Positions 13,356 through 19,376 of a DNA stretch of 19,376 nucleotides are shown here, one piece after another. Every line of letters starts with the position of its first letter. The first letter of the stretch is position 1. Source of the DNA: Nitrospirota bacterium (GTDB lineage: Bacteria; Nitrospirota; UBA9217). The position numbers were made by a program, and so were the translations under genes. The notes under the pieces were generated by a model, which was not told the DNA's origin, searched no databases, and was given only the letters and a program-made list of their open reading frames with translations. The DNA is taken from positions 1 through 19,376 of the forward strand of contig JAAXXJ010000027.1 in assembly GCA_013334545.1 (NCBI GenBank), given 5' to 3'.

Positions 13356-14260
13356 GACAATGATAGCCTCCTTGTTCTCACGTCTGCAGCGTATTATTGG
13401 TAGCGTGATCGGCAACGGCCGTCAGGCGCTCTTTGACGATCAACAGGATGGCAAGACGGGAGACCTGCGATGTTCCTGCTCATGGCGAATTATACCCCAC
13501 TTATCGCCGAGTGAGTACAGGGTTTTGATAGCTGATCGCAACGTGGCGGGAATCCGATGCAATGATATACCCGAAGGATTGGGGACAACGGGATCTTCCG
13601 AGATCGAGAATCTGTGCTATACTATCAGGTGGATGCAGAATATCTTTCGAGTTTAACCGTTTGCCTTGGGTTGTGAGGGGAGAGGTACCGTAGTATACAG
13701 AATGCCTCCATGCATCATGCCGTGTGCAAGCCCTCACAAGCAGCAAAGAGGGAAGCCTAGAGCATCTGCTGAGGCAAATATTTTGGAACCAGCCTCGCAA
13801 ATACTCAAAACTCAAGGCACGACTTTTTCCTTCCTTTTTTAGCCTCTCCTTGTACGTGACATTCGATCTTGGTCCGTTCAAAAAATACTGTTATTCCCCT
13901 GTACCCGAGAAAAAGATGGACAGCTGATGATACCCCTGAGATGGGTATCTGACTTCCCTTTCGCCCTTACACTTCATGCTTTTTTCAGCGCAACGATCAA
14001 CGCCATGTATGCTATGGGAGTTGCCGACAGAAGCGGGACAGCAATAAAGGACCCGATAGGTCCCGTTCTTTCCAACGCATCGCAACAGGTAAAAGAACGA
14101 ATGAAGAAAGGTACCGCAAAAGGGTTCATGATCATCCATAAACGGGGGATGAACGCATACACGTTTATTGCGGAAGAGTCCTGCGATCGATCTTTACACG
14201 ACCGATCGATCCCCATTGTTTCTCAATCATCCATGCCCGGTCTCCTCCCGACGACTGCGC
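13356..14260. other. 905-base AT-richer stretch without a convincing gene
   Basis: No reading frame here has both a ribosome site and a recognisable protein. Base composition is visibly richer in A/T from about 13500 to 14230 than in the flanks. The best frame is plus strand 13927-14304, with a middle part NASQQVKERMKKGTAKGFMI that looks protein-like. It lacks a ribosome site and runs into the convergent response-regulator gene, so I do not call it. Features seen: a minus-strand TATAAT (13489-13494), a GGACC-CGATA-GGTCC hairpin (14049-14063) and two copies of GATCGATC (14185-14192 and 14204-14211). It may be a decayed acquired segment. Confidence 0.45.
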
Positions 14261-14674
14261 TCAAGCCTGGATGTCCCCGCCGTCGAGTATCATCGCAACG
14301 TTGAGCGGCACAAAGGGCTTGGCGATGAAGTCATTCGCCCCTGCCTTCAGGAACGGCCCTCCCATGTCCAGGCTGCTCATCCCGATGATCACGACCAGGG
14401 CCGGCTGTACGGCCCTGAGCCGCCGCACGAGCTCGATGCCGTGCATTCCCGGCATCTTGAAATCGGTGATGATGTAGTCATAGTACCCGTTCATCGCGGC
14501 CTGAAGCCCGTCATTGCCGTTCTCGCAGAGGGTCACATCCATATTATAGGAGCTCAGGGCGTACTGCAGCCCATCTCGTACCTCTTTGTCGTCATCTACG
14601 ATCAGCACGCTGGTCTTGTCATGCATACTGATCTCCCAAGGCGATAGGTCTGCAACTTCTTGTATTTCATGCAT
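14261..14674 (-). CDS. Single-domain response regulator (CheY-like receiver)
   Basis: A stand-alone receiver domain of 137 residues without an output domain. The acidic pocket is LIVDDDKEVRDGL (Asp27-29), the phospho-acceptor is Asp71 in YIITDFKMPGMHG, the switch Ser/Thr site is in IIGMSSLD, and the conserved Lys119 is in AGANDFIAKPF. Such proteins signal by phosphorylation-dependent protein binding, in chemotaxis, phosphorelays or enzyme control. ATG-14674 has AGGAG about 6 bases upstream. A second in-frame ATG at 14626 (MHDKTSV) also has a good GGGAGA site and fits the usual domain edge better, so either start may be used. No cognate kinase is in the window. Its promoter region is a near copy of that of the cytochrome gene upstream, suggesting that the two respond to the same regulator. 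Confidence 0.88.
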   Translation of the reverse strand: MHEIQEVADLSPWEISMHDKTSVLIVDDDKEVRDGLQYALSSYNMDVTLCENGNDGLQAAMNGYYDYIITDFKMPGMHGIELVRRLRAVQPALVVIIGMSSLDMGGPFLKAGANDFIAKPFVPLNVAMILDGGDIQA

Positions 14675-14696
14675 AAATTCTCCTATTGCTAATAAA

Positions 14697-14803
14697 ATCT
14701 GTCTATACAACAATTATTAGTTAAAATATACCAAAGAATGCTATCTTTTGCAAGAAAATAATCGGGGTATTTTTGGGATTGTGCCGGGTGGGAATCAAGA
14801 TCC
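14697..14803 (-). repeat. Duplicated upstream element, copy A (promoter of response regulator)
   Basis: Positions 14697-14754 match 15280-15337 at 44 of 58 bases without gaps. Similarity continues with a one-base gap to GGGAATCAAGATCC (14790-14803), which corresponds to GGGAACCAAGGTCC in copy B. The copy includes the promoter of the response regulator: minus-strand TTGCAA (14748-14753), a 17-base spacer and TATATT (14725-14730). Nothing in the element looks coding. Confidence 0.75.
14725..14753 (-). promoter_or_regulatory. Sigma-70 promoter of the response regulator gene
   Basis: TTGCAA and TATATT on the minus strand with a 17-base spacer. Predicted leader length is about 44 bases to ATG-14674. 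Confidence 0.7.
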
Positions 14804-14838
14804 AATGACTGGGGAAGACTTGGATTGAGGCCTTGGAG

Positions 14839-14881
14839 TCAAATCGTTACGATCATCAAAATATCGATACTAGCGATTTGA
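14839..14881. terminator. Inverted repeat downstream of the cytochrome gene, possible terminator
   Basis: TCAAATCG (14839-14846) and CGATTTGA (14874-14881) form a perfect 8-bp stem. A shorter CGAT/ATCG pairing lies inside the 27-base loop. It lies 31 bases past the cytochrome stop on the minus strand. No T run follows on either strand, so terminator function is uncertain; it might also be an operator or a transcript-stability stem. Confidence 0.35.
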
Positions 14882-14911
14882 TCCCCCCTCGTTGTGGTCA
14901 GGGACGCGTTT

Positions 14912-15190
14912 CTACTCGCCGTAGTTATCTGCAAGATAATCGGCAAGGACCTCAAGTTCATCATCAGAGATGGCACAGGTGCCGCGCTGCATCCTGCTCA
15001 GTGTGAGCACCCAGCCCTTGCGGTCGCTCGTCAGGTCCTTGAACTTCGGTTTCTTGTGGCATTTCAGGCACTTCTCCTCGAACAGGGACTTGCCGTTCAG
15101 CTGCTTCGTTTTTTCCTCGCAAAAAGCGTTCGGCAGCATCACAGCAGATGCCAGCACTGCAACTACGATTAAACTGATCGCTCTTTTCAT
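14912..15190 (-). CDS. Small secreted monohaem cytochrome c
   Basis: This is a 92-residue precursor. The signal peptide MKRAISLIVVAVLASAVMLP, with a cut near NAFC-EE, exports it to the periplasm. One haem site, EEKCLKCHKK (Cys41, Cys44, His45), is present. Met67 in TLSRMQRG is a possible distal ligand. The C-terminal helix ISDDELEVLADYLADNY is typical of small class I cytochromes c. The mature protein is only about 68 residues, so it is a compact electron carrier. ATG-15190 has an AAAGGAGG ribosome site 7 bases upstream; ten codons of open frame before it are rejected. Maturation would need the CcsA/ResB-type genes at 2885-4331. Its promoter region is a copy of that of the response regulator. 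The leader holds a GATCA-N6-TGATC dyad. Confidence 0.88.
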   Translation of the reverse strand: MKRAISLIVVAVLASAVMLPNAFCEEKTKQLNGKSLFEEKCLKCHKKPKFKDLTSDRKGWVLTLSRMQRGTCAISDDELEVLADYLADNYGE

Positions 15191-15214
15191 TTCGCGCCTC
15201 CTTTGATAGATCTG

Positions 15215-15230
15215 GATCAATTAAATGATC
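15215..15230. promoter_or_regulatory. Inverted repeat in the cytochrome leader
   Basis: GATCA (15215-15219), ATTAAA and TGATC (15226-15230) form a perfect 5-bp dyad 25 bases before the start codon on the transcribed strand. The geometry resembles a small operator; no known regulator is assigned. Confidence 0.35.
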
Positions 15231-15279
15231 AGATGTTTATCCCGCTCCCGCCCATTTACCGCCATAATTTGCAGATAAT

Positions 15280-15385
15280 ATCTGTAGATACAAGTATTAT
15301 TGGTTTAACTATAGCAGAGAATGGCCCATTTTGCAAGGTATGACCCAGATTAATTTGGGGCAGAGCTGGTTGGGAACCAAGGTCC
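15280..15385 (-). repeat. Duplicated upstream element, copy B (promoter of cytochrome c)
   Basis: This is the partner of the element at 14697-14803. It carries minus-strand TTGCAA (15331-15336), a 17-base spacer and TATAGT (15308-15313). The far end is GGGAACCAAGGTCC (15372-15385). Promoter boxes and the far site are best conserved; the bases between -35 and -10 vary. Confidence 0.75.
15308..15336 (-). promoter_or_regulatory. Sigma-70 promoter of the cytochrome c gene
   Basis: TTGCAA and TATAGT on the minus strand with a 17-base spacer. The predicted leader is about 110 bases to ATG-15190 and includes the GATCA-N6-TGATC dyad. Confidence 0.65.
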
Positions 15386-15482
15386 CGGTACGGGAGGAGC
15401 CTTTACCCTGATGCCAACAGGAAAAACGATCTACAGTGGAAAGCGTAACGTTCCCTTCACTCTCGGCAAGCAGGAGGTACCC

Positions 15483-16258
15483 ATGGATATGTTATTGACT
15501 GCGTTGTCCCTGACCCTGTGTTCTGCAATGGCGGTCCTGGGCCCGATCGCAGCAGCCGAGGCCCGCGAGATCTCTGTGTATCCCGGGGCGAAGCTCATCA
15601 TGGAGCAGGAACCGGGTGAGGAGCCGATGTGCTGTGATTTTGTCGCCACGGCCGGTCTTGAGAAGGTCGTTGCCTTTTATGAGAGCGCGCTCAAGACCAA
15701 GGGCCTCGAGCCCAAGGCCTTCGCCGCCAGATATCCCAGCTGAAGCACCACAACGACGCTTTGCTCAAGCAGATGCCCGCGGGCATGAAGATCAGGATCT
15801 TTCCGCGCAGCGAGATGGCCGTCCAAGGGCAAATGTGCTTGGCGACCTTCGAGTTGACCGGCACCACCTCAGGTGTCCGGTTCACCCTGGGAAAGGCCCA
15901 GTTCCTCGAGAGGGACCGCCACTTCGCTGAGGAGTGGGACCTGGCATCTCCTGCGCAGGGGCGCCGCGCCAGGTAAGGTGGAGCCCGCGCTGTGAGCCCC
16001 GGCCAGCTCAAGGCCGCCCTGCCGTCGAGAGTCCCGGCGGGCTTCACGCAGGGCGAGGGAGAGCGGAAGGTCAAAGTGAAAGGCAGCTATCCGGGCAAGG
16101 AGCGCCCAGGCCGGAGTGGAAGCGAGTGCACAGGCAGCGAGGTCGTCTTTCCGGTGAATGGCCGGTTCCAGGTCGAGGTCCGTAGTTCCAATGTATGCGA
16201 CCTGCCGCTCTTTTACAAACTGATCGGCAGCATGAACCTGGCCGGCCTGCCCCGGTAG
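15483..16258 (+). pseudogene. Secreted protein of unknown family, broken by frameshifts
   Basis: A strong start (ATG-15483, AGGAGG 5 bases upstream) and a signal peptide (LLTALSLTLCSAMAVLGPIA) lead into EISVYPGAKLIMEQEPGEEP, CCDFVATAGLEKVVAFYESA and EPKAFAARYP. There the frame stops at 15743. Another frame continues the sense at once: QLKHHNDALLKQMPAGMKIR, CLATFELTG, GVRFTLGKAQF and FAEEWDLASPAQG. The first break fits loss of one C from a C run at 15735-15737. A second shift near the G run at 15958-15961 gives AAPGKVEPAL. A third near 15993 returns to SPGQLKAALPSRVPAGFTQG, GSECTGSEVVFPVNGRFQVE and the stop at 16258. Three indels in one gene suggest a pseudogene; sequencing error in homopolymers is the alternative. 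The family and function are unknown. The last part could be translated alone from a GTG at 15992. Confidence 0.7.
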
Positions 16259-16484
16259 AAGGGCGCGGGAAGGCGCCCGGTGGTCAGGCTTTCATGGTTG
16301 CTTGCCGCCTTTGAAGACGGCCTTCCGTTCATCGCCCTGGAAAGTGATGAATGTCCGTCGAGATCGGCTCGCGGGGTTCAGTACCTCTGATGACGCTTCC
16401 CGCTATTCCCGTTGGCGAACTCCTCAAGGAGATCGAATAACGGAGCGGGCGGCGGGCAGGGATGCGCGCATCGACAGAGCGCAC

Positions 16485-17351
16485 CTAGTTTTTCACGAGC
16501 TCGACCCTGCGGTTCTTTGCCCTGCCTTCTTCGGTCTTGTTGTCGGCAATGGGCCTGTCTTGGCCATGGCCGAGGGCACTGAGCCGCTTCGCGTCAACAC
16601 CATGGGCAACGATCGTTGCAACGACAGCCTTTGCCCGGTCGTCCGAGAGCGTCTTGTTCGCTTTTGGACTGCCCACGTTGTCCGTATGGCCTTCAACGCG
16701 TACCGTGAGGCCGGGATTTGACGTGAGCAGCTGGACGATCTGCTCAATGATCGGATTGGATTCAGGTTTGATCGTCGACCTGCCTGTGTCGAAGTTTATG
16801 TACAGCGCAACGCTGCCGTTGCGGTTCAACGATTCAAGCATGTCGCTCGCCGTGACATCCTGCTTCATGGACTCTTTGACAACGACCGTGAGGTAATAGT
16901 CGCCGCCGCCATTGAAGGGTACGACCTCCACCCAGAGCTCGTTGCCTCCCTTCGTGATCTTCGCCGTCATCATGCGGTAGCCGCAGTTCTCGGCGCAATC
17001 CGCGCCGGAGCACATGCCGTCGAACACCACGGTCCCGCCCATGCTCTTGACCGCGTTGACATAGTTGCGCGAGATCTGGAGCTCGCTGGACTCCTTGGCG
17101 TTCTCTTTCAGGGTATACGCCCGGTGGTGCTTCCTTCCCTCTACGGTTATGCAGCCTTTCCCATTAAAGAACCGGTAATCGGCAAACTCCTGATCTGCAG
17201 CGTCGGCTATTTTGTAATTCGGCATTCCGGAAAAATATTGTATGTCCTTGAATTCAGATCCCTCCTCTGCCTCCGTCCAGGACACGAATACGGCGAAAAC
17301 GATAAGACAGACGACACCAATGGACCATACGTTTCTTGATGTGGGTCGCAT
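16485..17351 (-). CDS. OmpA-family protein with N-terminal DUF4892-like domain
   Basis: This is a 288-residue exported protein. The signal segment VWSIGVVCLIVFAVFVSW ends near TEAEEGS. The N-terminal domain (about residues 35-165) has YFSGMPNYKIADAADQEFAD, VEGRKHHRAYTLKENAKESS, RNYVNAVKSMGGTVVFDGMC and ELWVEVVPFNGGGDYYLTVV. This fits the domain I know as DUF4892 in OmpA-type proteins. It has extra cysteines (CSGADCAENC) that may bridge. The C-terminal OmpA domain shows LYINFDTGRSTIKPESNPII, VRVEGHTDNVGSPKANKTLS, DDRAKAVV, GHGQDRPIADN and the final KNRRVELVKN. It should bind peptidoglycan. ATG-17351 has GGAGG 4 bases upstream. The frame is open a further 75 codons upstream, but that part crosses the promoter and is not coding. 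Confidence 0.88.
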   Translation of the reverse strand: MRPTSRNVWSIGVVCLIVFAVFVSWTEAEEGSEFKDIQYFSGMPNYKIADAADQEFADYRFFNGKGCITVEGRKHHRAYTLKENAKESSELQISRNYVNAVKSMGGTVVFDGMCSGADCAENCGYRMMTAKITKGGNELWVEVVPFNGGGDYYLTVVVKESMKQDVTASDMLESLNRNGSVALYINFDTGRSTIKPESNPIIEQIVQLLTSNPGLTVRVEGHTDNVGSPKANKTLSDDRAKAVVATIVAHGVDAKRLSALGHGQDRPIADNKTEEGRAKNRRVELVKN

Positions 17352-17375
17352 AGCTCCTCCTTTCATCTTTCTCGT

Positions 17376-17384
17376 ATTATAGCA
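17376..17384 (-). promoter_or_regulatory. Extended -10 promoter of the OmpA-family gene
   Basis: On the minus strand TGC precedes a perfect TATAAT (17376-17381), an extended -10 (TGnTATAAT). No good -35 is needed or seen. Transcription should start about 18 bases before the start codon. Confidence 0.6.
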
Positions 17385-17553
17385 TGGCCATTTCGAGTAC
17401 GTCGGGTGAGGAAGGCCAGGGTGAAGAGACCGTGATCGGCCGGATGAGAATAGAGATGCCACAGACAGCATCCCGCGGTTCTTGCTCGGGATCACCTTGG
17501 GGCTATTGATGCGCGCAGAGGAACAACGTGCCCTCATTGCGCTATAATTCAGG

Positions 17554-17582
17554 TTGAAAAGAAAGTTGCCGGACAATACAAT
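17554..17582 (+). promoter_or_regulatory. Sigma-70 promoter of the STAS gene
   Basis: TTGAAA (17554-17559), a 17-base spacer and TACAAT (17577-17582) match four and five of six consensus bases. The leader to ATG-17721 is about 130 bases. Confidence 0.65.
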
Positions 17583-17720
17583 AACGCAATATTGCTTTTG
17601 ATCTGCGTGACGGGGGCGACGGGCGGGGCGGTTCGCTCCTTTTCGGCGGTTATGCGATGACGGCTGGGAAAACGGCCGAACTGTTCCACAAGATATGCAG
17701 GAGGCTATGAGGTCACAGCA

Positions 17721-18089
17721 ATGATCACCTATAAGATAGTGGAAGAAGAGGGAGCAGTTATCATTGAATTATCAGGTCCGATCACGCGATCGGACCTTGA
17801 ACAGCTGACAAGGGACGTAGACAACTATATCAGGCAAAAGGGAATGATCAGGGGCTTGATCATACATTCACGATCATTCCCACAATGGCATGATCTCGGC
17901 GCTTTTCTCAACGATATGAAGTTCGTCTTTGCTCATCAGCGCAAGATACAACGGGTCGCGTCAGTTACGGATTCAAAGCGTTTAATGATCGTCCACGTCA
18001 TAGCACGCTATGCTCTCTCACCCGAAATCAGGCATTTCTCGTACGGGGACATTGAAGCAGCACTGCAATGGATACGGGAAAGGCGCTGA
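17721..18089 (+). CDS. SpoIIAA-like STAS domain protein
   Basis: A 122-residue soluble protein of the SpoIIAA-like (SEC14/STAS-type) group. The N-terminal strands are YKIVEEEGAVIIELSGPITR, followed by the helix SDLEQLTRDVDNYIRQKG. Then come the strand MIRGLIIHSRSFPQWHDLGA, the helix FLNDMKFVFAHQRKIQRVAS, and a C-terminal part with SKRLMIVHVIARYALSPEIR and the helix DIEAALQWIRER. The family pattern is a core strand ending in an F/W-rich W.d.gA turn. Members occur singly in many bacteria, and a link to membranes or small ligands is suspected but not established. A GAGG site lies 8 bases before the ATG. A six-codon reading frame (MRSQQ, stop) with AGGAGG in front overlaps the start as ATGA and may couple translation. 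Confidence 0.82.
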   Translation: MITYKIVEEEGAVIIELSGPITRSDLEQLTRDVDNYIRQKGMIRGLIIHSRSFPQWHDLGAFLNDMKFVFAHQRKIQRVASVTDSKRLMIVHVIARYALSPEIRHFSYGDIEAALQWIRERR

Positions 18090-18149
18090 CACGGACGGCA
18101 ACCATCTCAACGTTTCAGGCCTGAGCCTGGCAGCGTCTCGGACGGCCGA

Positions 18150-18926
18150 TCATGCCTCCGCAGCACTGTCCTCCCCGACGGGAGGCACGACAAGAACGAT
18201 GTCAGCCAGGCCTTTGCATTCATCGTTAAACCCGCGCGTGTCCCTGCTGACCGAGGAGATGGTCAGGACCGCGGTGCCCGGATCATACAGCTTCAGATAC
18301 CAGTAGATCCCGCCGCGGTTCTTCGAATGATAATCGCCGTTAACGTGGACGAACAGGTCCTTCGGTCCGCGGTTCTTCAGGATAAAGTGCGCCATGGTAG
18401 CGTCCTTGACCGCTTGCGCGGCAACAAAGTTCTGTGCGTCCATGTGCGCTCCATGGGCCCTGCCGATCTCCATGACCTGTCCGTATCCCGGCGCTCTCGG
18501 GTCAAGGGTGATGGGGAGCGGGGCAATGGACCGTTTCGCTTCATCGGACAGGCGTTCGAGCGCCGTCATTCCCTGCCGGGCGACACGACTGGCATAGCGC
18601 CTCGGGATATCGGTCGCGATGAAGCGCAGTTCGTGTTCCCTGGCGACATCAACGAGCGAGCGGTAATCGGTGCCGTAATTCTCCCAGACCTTGGCCTCAT
18701 TGACCAGGAGCTCGTGCTCGATGAGGCCGGCCAGATATTCGTCCACGATCAGCTGGTTGTCAGCTTCCAGGATTTCCGCGCCGAGCACCAGATCGCCCTT
18801 CTTTATCGCAACGAGGTCCCGCGCCAGTTCCAGCTCTAACCGATGAATAACAGGATGTTCATGGATCTCGCCGAAGAGAACGACATCGGCCCGGACGCAG
18901 CGGTCCAGCATTTCCCGGTACCCCAT
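18150..18926 (-). CDS. ChaN-family (DUF399, haem-binding/Tiki superfamily) protein, no signal peptide
   Basis: This is a 258-residue protein of the ChaN family, whose founding members are iron-regulated, haem-binding lipoproteins. The core motif is ADVVLFGEIHEHPVIHRLEL (about residues 13-32). AEILEADNQLIVDEYLAG, FIATDIPRRYASRVARQGMT and LFVHVNGDYHSKNRGGIYWY follow. The Glu/His of GEIHEH and the late NGDYH are the conserved metal/haem-site residues. No signal peptide or lipobox exists, so it is predicted cytoplasmic, unlike classic ChaN. ATG-18926 has a GGAGGGAG site about 6 bases upstream. Ten codons upstream in the same frame is a TAG (18954-18956), and before it a 13-codon frame starting at 18995 with AAAGGAG. 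The text after the TAG, GLYEGGGRAMGYREML, resembles normal family N-terminus. The gene may therefore once have started at 18995. Confidence 0.83.
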   Translation of the reverse strand: MGYREMLDRCVRADVVLFGEIHEHPVIHRLELELARDLVAIKKGDLVLGAEILEADNQLIVDEYLAGLIEHELLVNEAKVWENYGTDYRSLVDVAREHELRFIATDIPRRYASRVARQGMTALERLSDEAKRSIAPLPITLDPRAPGYGQVMEIGRAHGAHMDAQNFVAAQAVKDATMAHFILKNRGPKDLFVHVNGDYHSKNRGGIYWYLKLYDPGTAVLTISSVSRDTRGFNDECKGLADIVLVVPPVGEDSAAEA

Positions 18927-18953
18927 CGCTCTCCCTCCCCCCTCGTAGAGACC

Positions 18954-18995
18954 CTATACCGGCTTGTCGCGGGGAAACCGTCCACGATCTGCCAT
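18954..18995 (-). other. Short frame (13 codons) in phase with the ChaN-family gene, ended by TAG
   Basis: ATG-18995 has a good AAAGGAG ribosome site 5 bases upstream and encodes MADRGRFPRDKPV before TAG (18954-18956). It is in the same frame as the ChaN-family gene starting 27 bases after the TAG. It could be an upstream leader peptide, the remnant of a longer N-terminus, or an amber-suppressed start. The rest of 18996-19192 shows nothing I can support. Confidence 0.4.
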
Positions 18996-19192
18996 GACCG
19001 CTCCTTTCTCCGACTTCAAACAAACAGGATCCTCATGACGGAAGCCGGACACGGATCAACCTTGGGCCAGGTCCATGCTCTTTACCTCTTGTCGTGTCCA
19101 CACGAGGTGGGTGACAAGAGAACAGAGCTTCCCCTTGCGGTTCAGGACCCGGAGACCTCCGCTGCCGTCCCTGAGAAAAAGTATCGTTAGGC

Positions 19193-19321
19193 CTATCTGT
19201 TTTTTATGTCAAAGGGGCTCTTCTGCTGCTTATCCTTCTGCTGCTGCACGTCATGGACATGCTTTATTTCTTTCTGCTTCTGGCTCTTTTCCTTGTTCTT
19301 CTTTCCGCCCTTGTCCCCCAT
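19193..19321 (-). CDS. Small lysine/glutamine-rich protein, 42 aa
   Basis: This short gene encodes MGDKGGKKNKEKSQKQKEIK followed by HVHDVQQQKDKQQKSPFDIK and NR. Nearly half the residues are Lys or Gln, so it is highly charged and probably disordered or a single helix. I recall similar DKGGKKxK-type small proteins in Geobacter-like and related genomes, function unknown. AGGAGA lies 6 bases before ATG-19321. A perfect TATAAT (19363-19368, minus strand) sits 42 bases upstream; its -35 would fall outside the window. The strong signals support a real gene. Confidence 0.72.
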   Translation of the reverse strand: MGDKGGKKNKEKSQKQKEIKHVHDVQQQKDKQQKSPFDIKNR

Positions 19322-19362
19322 TGTGCGTCTCCTTTTTGAACCTGGATTGTGTGGATGCGGAC

Positions 19363-19368
19363 ATTATA
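19363..19368 (-). promoter_or_regulatory. -10 box of the 42-aa protein gene
   Basis: A perfect TATAAT on the minus strand. The -35 is beyond the right edge, so the promoter is only half visible. Confidence 0.5.
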
Positions 19369-19376
19369 CCTTTTTC

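Larger units (their letters stand above)
17352..17720. other. Divergent regulatory spacer between OmpA-family and STAS genes
   Basis: No gene is supported in these 369 bases. It holds a minus-strand extended -10 promoter next to the OmpA-family gene and a plus-strand promoter for the STAS gene. A second TATAAT lies at 17543-17548 without a good -35. The remaining G/C-rich part (about 17600-17690) is the long STAS leader. Confidence 0.55.

Noticed and set aside
11892..13403. 503-codon plus-strand open frame opposite the beta-CASP RNase-like gene
   Set aside because: The minus strand carries a complete, motif-rich metallo-beta-lactamase protein. The plus frame is a composition artefact rich in Arg, Asp and Pro.
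13927..14304. Plus-strand 125-codon frame in the AT-richer island
   Set aside because: The middle looks protein-like, but there is no ribosome site, no family match that I recognise, and its end runs antisense into the response regulator gene.
16261..16278. GGGCGC-GGGAAG-GCGCCC hairpin just after the pseudogene
   Set aside because: A perfect 6-bp stem but with no T run, so terminator function cannot be supported.
16279..16440. Plus-strand fragments WLLAAFEDGLPFIALESDEC and LPAIPVGELLKEIE before the OmpA-family gene
   Set aside because: They sound protein-like and could be relics, but they lie in different frames with stops between and no start signals.
19059..19192. Minus-strand protein-like text (FLRDGSGGLRVLNRKGKL and onward) between the 42-aa and ChaN-family genes
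   Set aside because: No start codon or ribosome site precedes it and it ends after about 45 codons; a chance frame is the simplest view.
1..19376. tRNA, rRNA, CRISPR array or insertion sequence
   Set aside because: No T-loop GGTTCRANNCC sets, rRNA blocks, regularly spaced repeats, transposase motifs or terminal inverted repeats were seen on either strand.

Overview
This window reads as chromosomal DNA of a Gram-negative, GC-rich, probably anaerobic or metal/sulfur-cycling bacterium. Supporting signs are outer-membrane lipoproteins (two Slp-type, one Pal), OmpA-like proteins, a System II cytochrome c assembly pair, a small monohaem cytochrome c and a large tungstate uptake locus. I would place it near Nitrospirota or Desulfobacterota, but that rests on gene content and remembered family resemblance only. 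Promoters of sigma-70 type are unusually easy to see.

Left part (1-2230, minus strand): the 5' end of ftsH is cut by the window edge. Upstream of it lie two Slp-family lipoprotein genes, an unrecognised 92-aa protein and a 41-aa protein. A divergent region with promoters on both strands separates these from an HU gene (2521-2808), which ends in a strong terminator. Then follow a CcsA-type and a ResB-type cytochrome c assembly gene and mnmA (4396-5439).

Middle (5440-13355): a probably decayed short gene, pal on the minus strand, and a minus-strand hypothetical gene. Divergent from the latter is the tungstate locus: an HTH-only ModE-like regulator, a TupA-like protein with no signal peptide, a secreted TupA-like protein with an altered ligand loop, a canonical secreted TupA, permease TupB and ATPase TupC. 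A beta-CASP metallo-beta-lactamase RNase-like gene converges on it.

Right part (13356-19376): a 900-base AT-richer stretch without a convincing gene, a single-domain response regulator and a monohaem cytochrome c. The last two share a duplicated upstream promoter element, which suggests co-regulation. Then come a frameshifted secreted-protein pseudogene, an OmpA-family protein, a SpoIIAA-like STAS protein, a ChaN-family protein with an in-frame amber codon just upstream, and a 42-aa lysine-rich protein.

The most interesting candidate system is the front of the tungstate locus. A DNA-binding protein with no effector domain is followed 30 bases later by a tungstate-binding-protein homologue that cannot be exported. 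I infer a possible split tungstate sensor. A ModE-box-like dyad overlaps the promoter, and that promoter appears to make a leaderless transcript.
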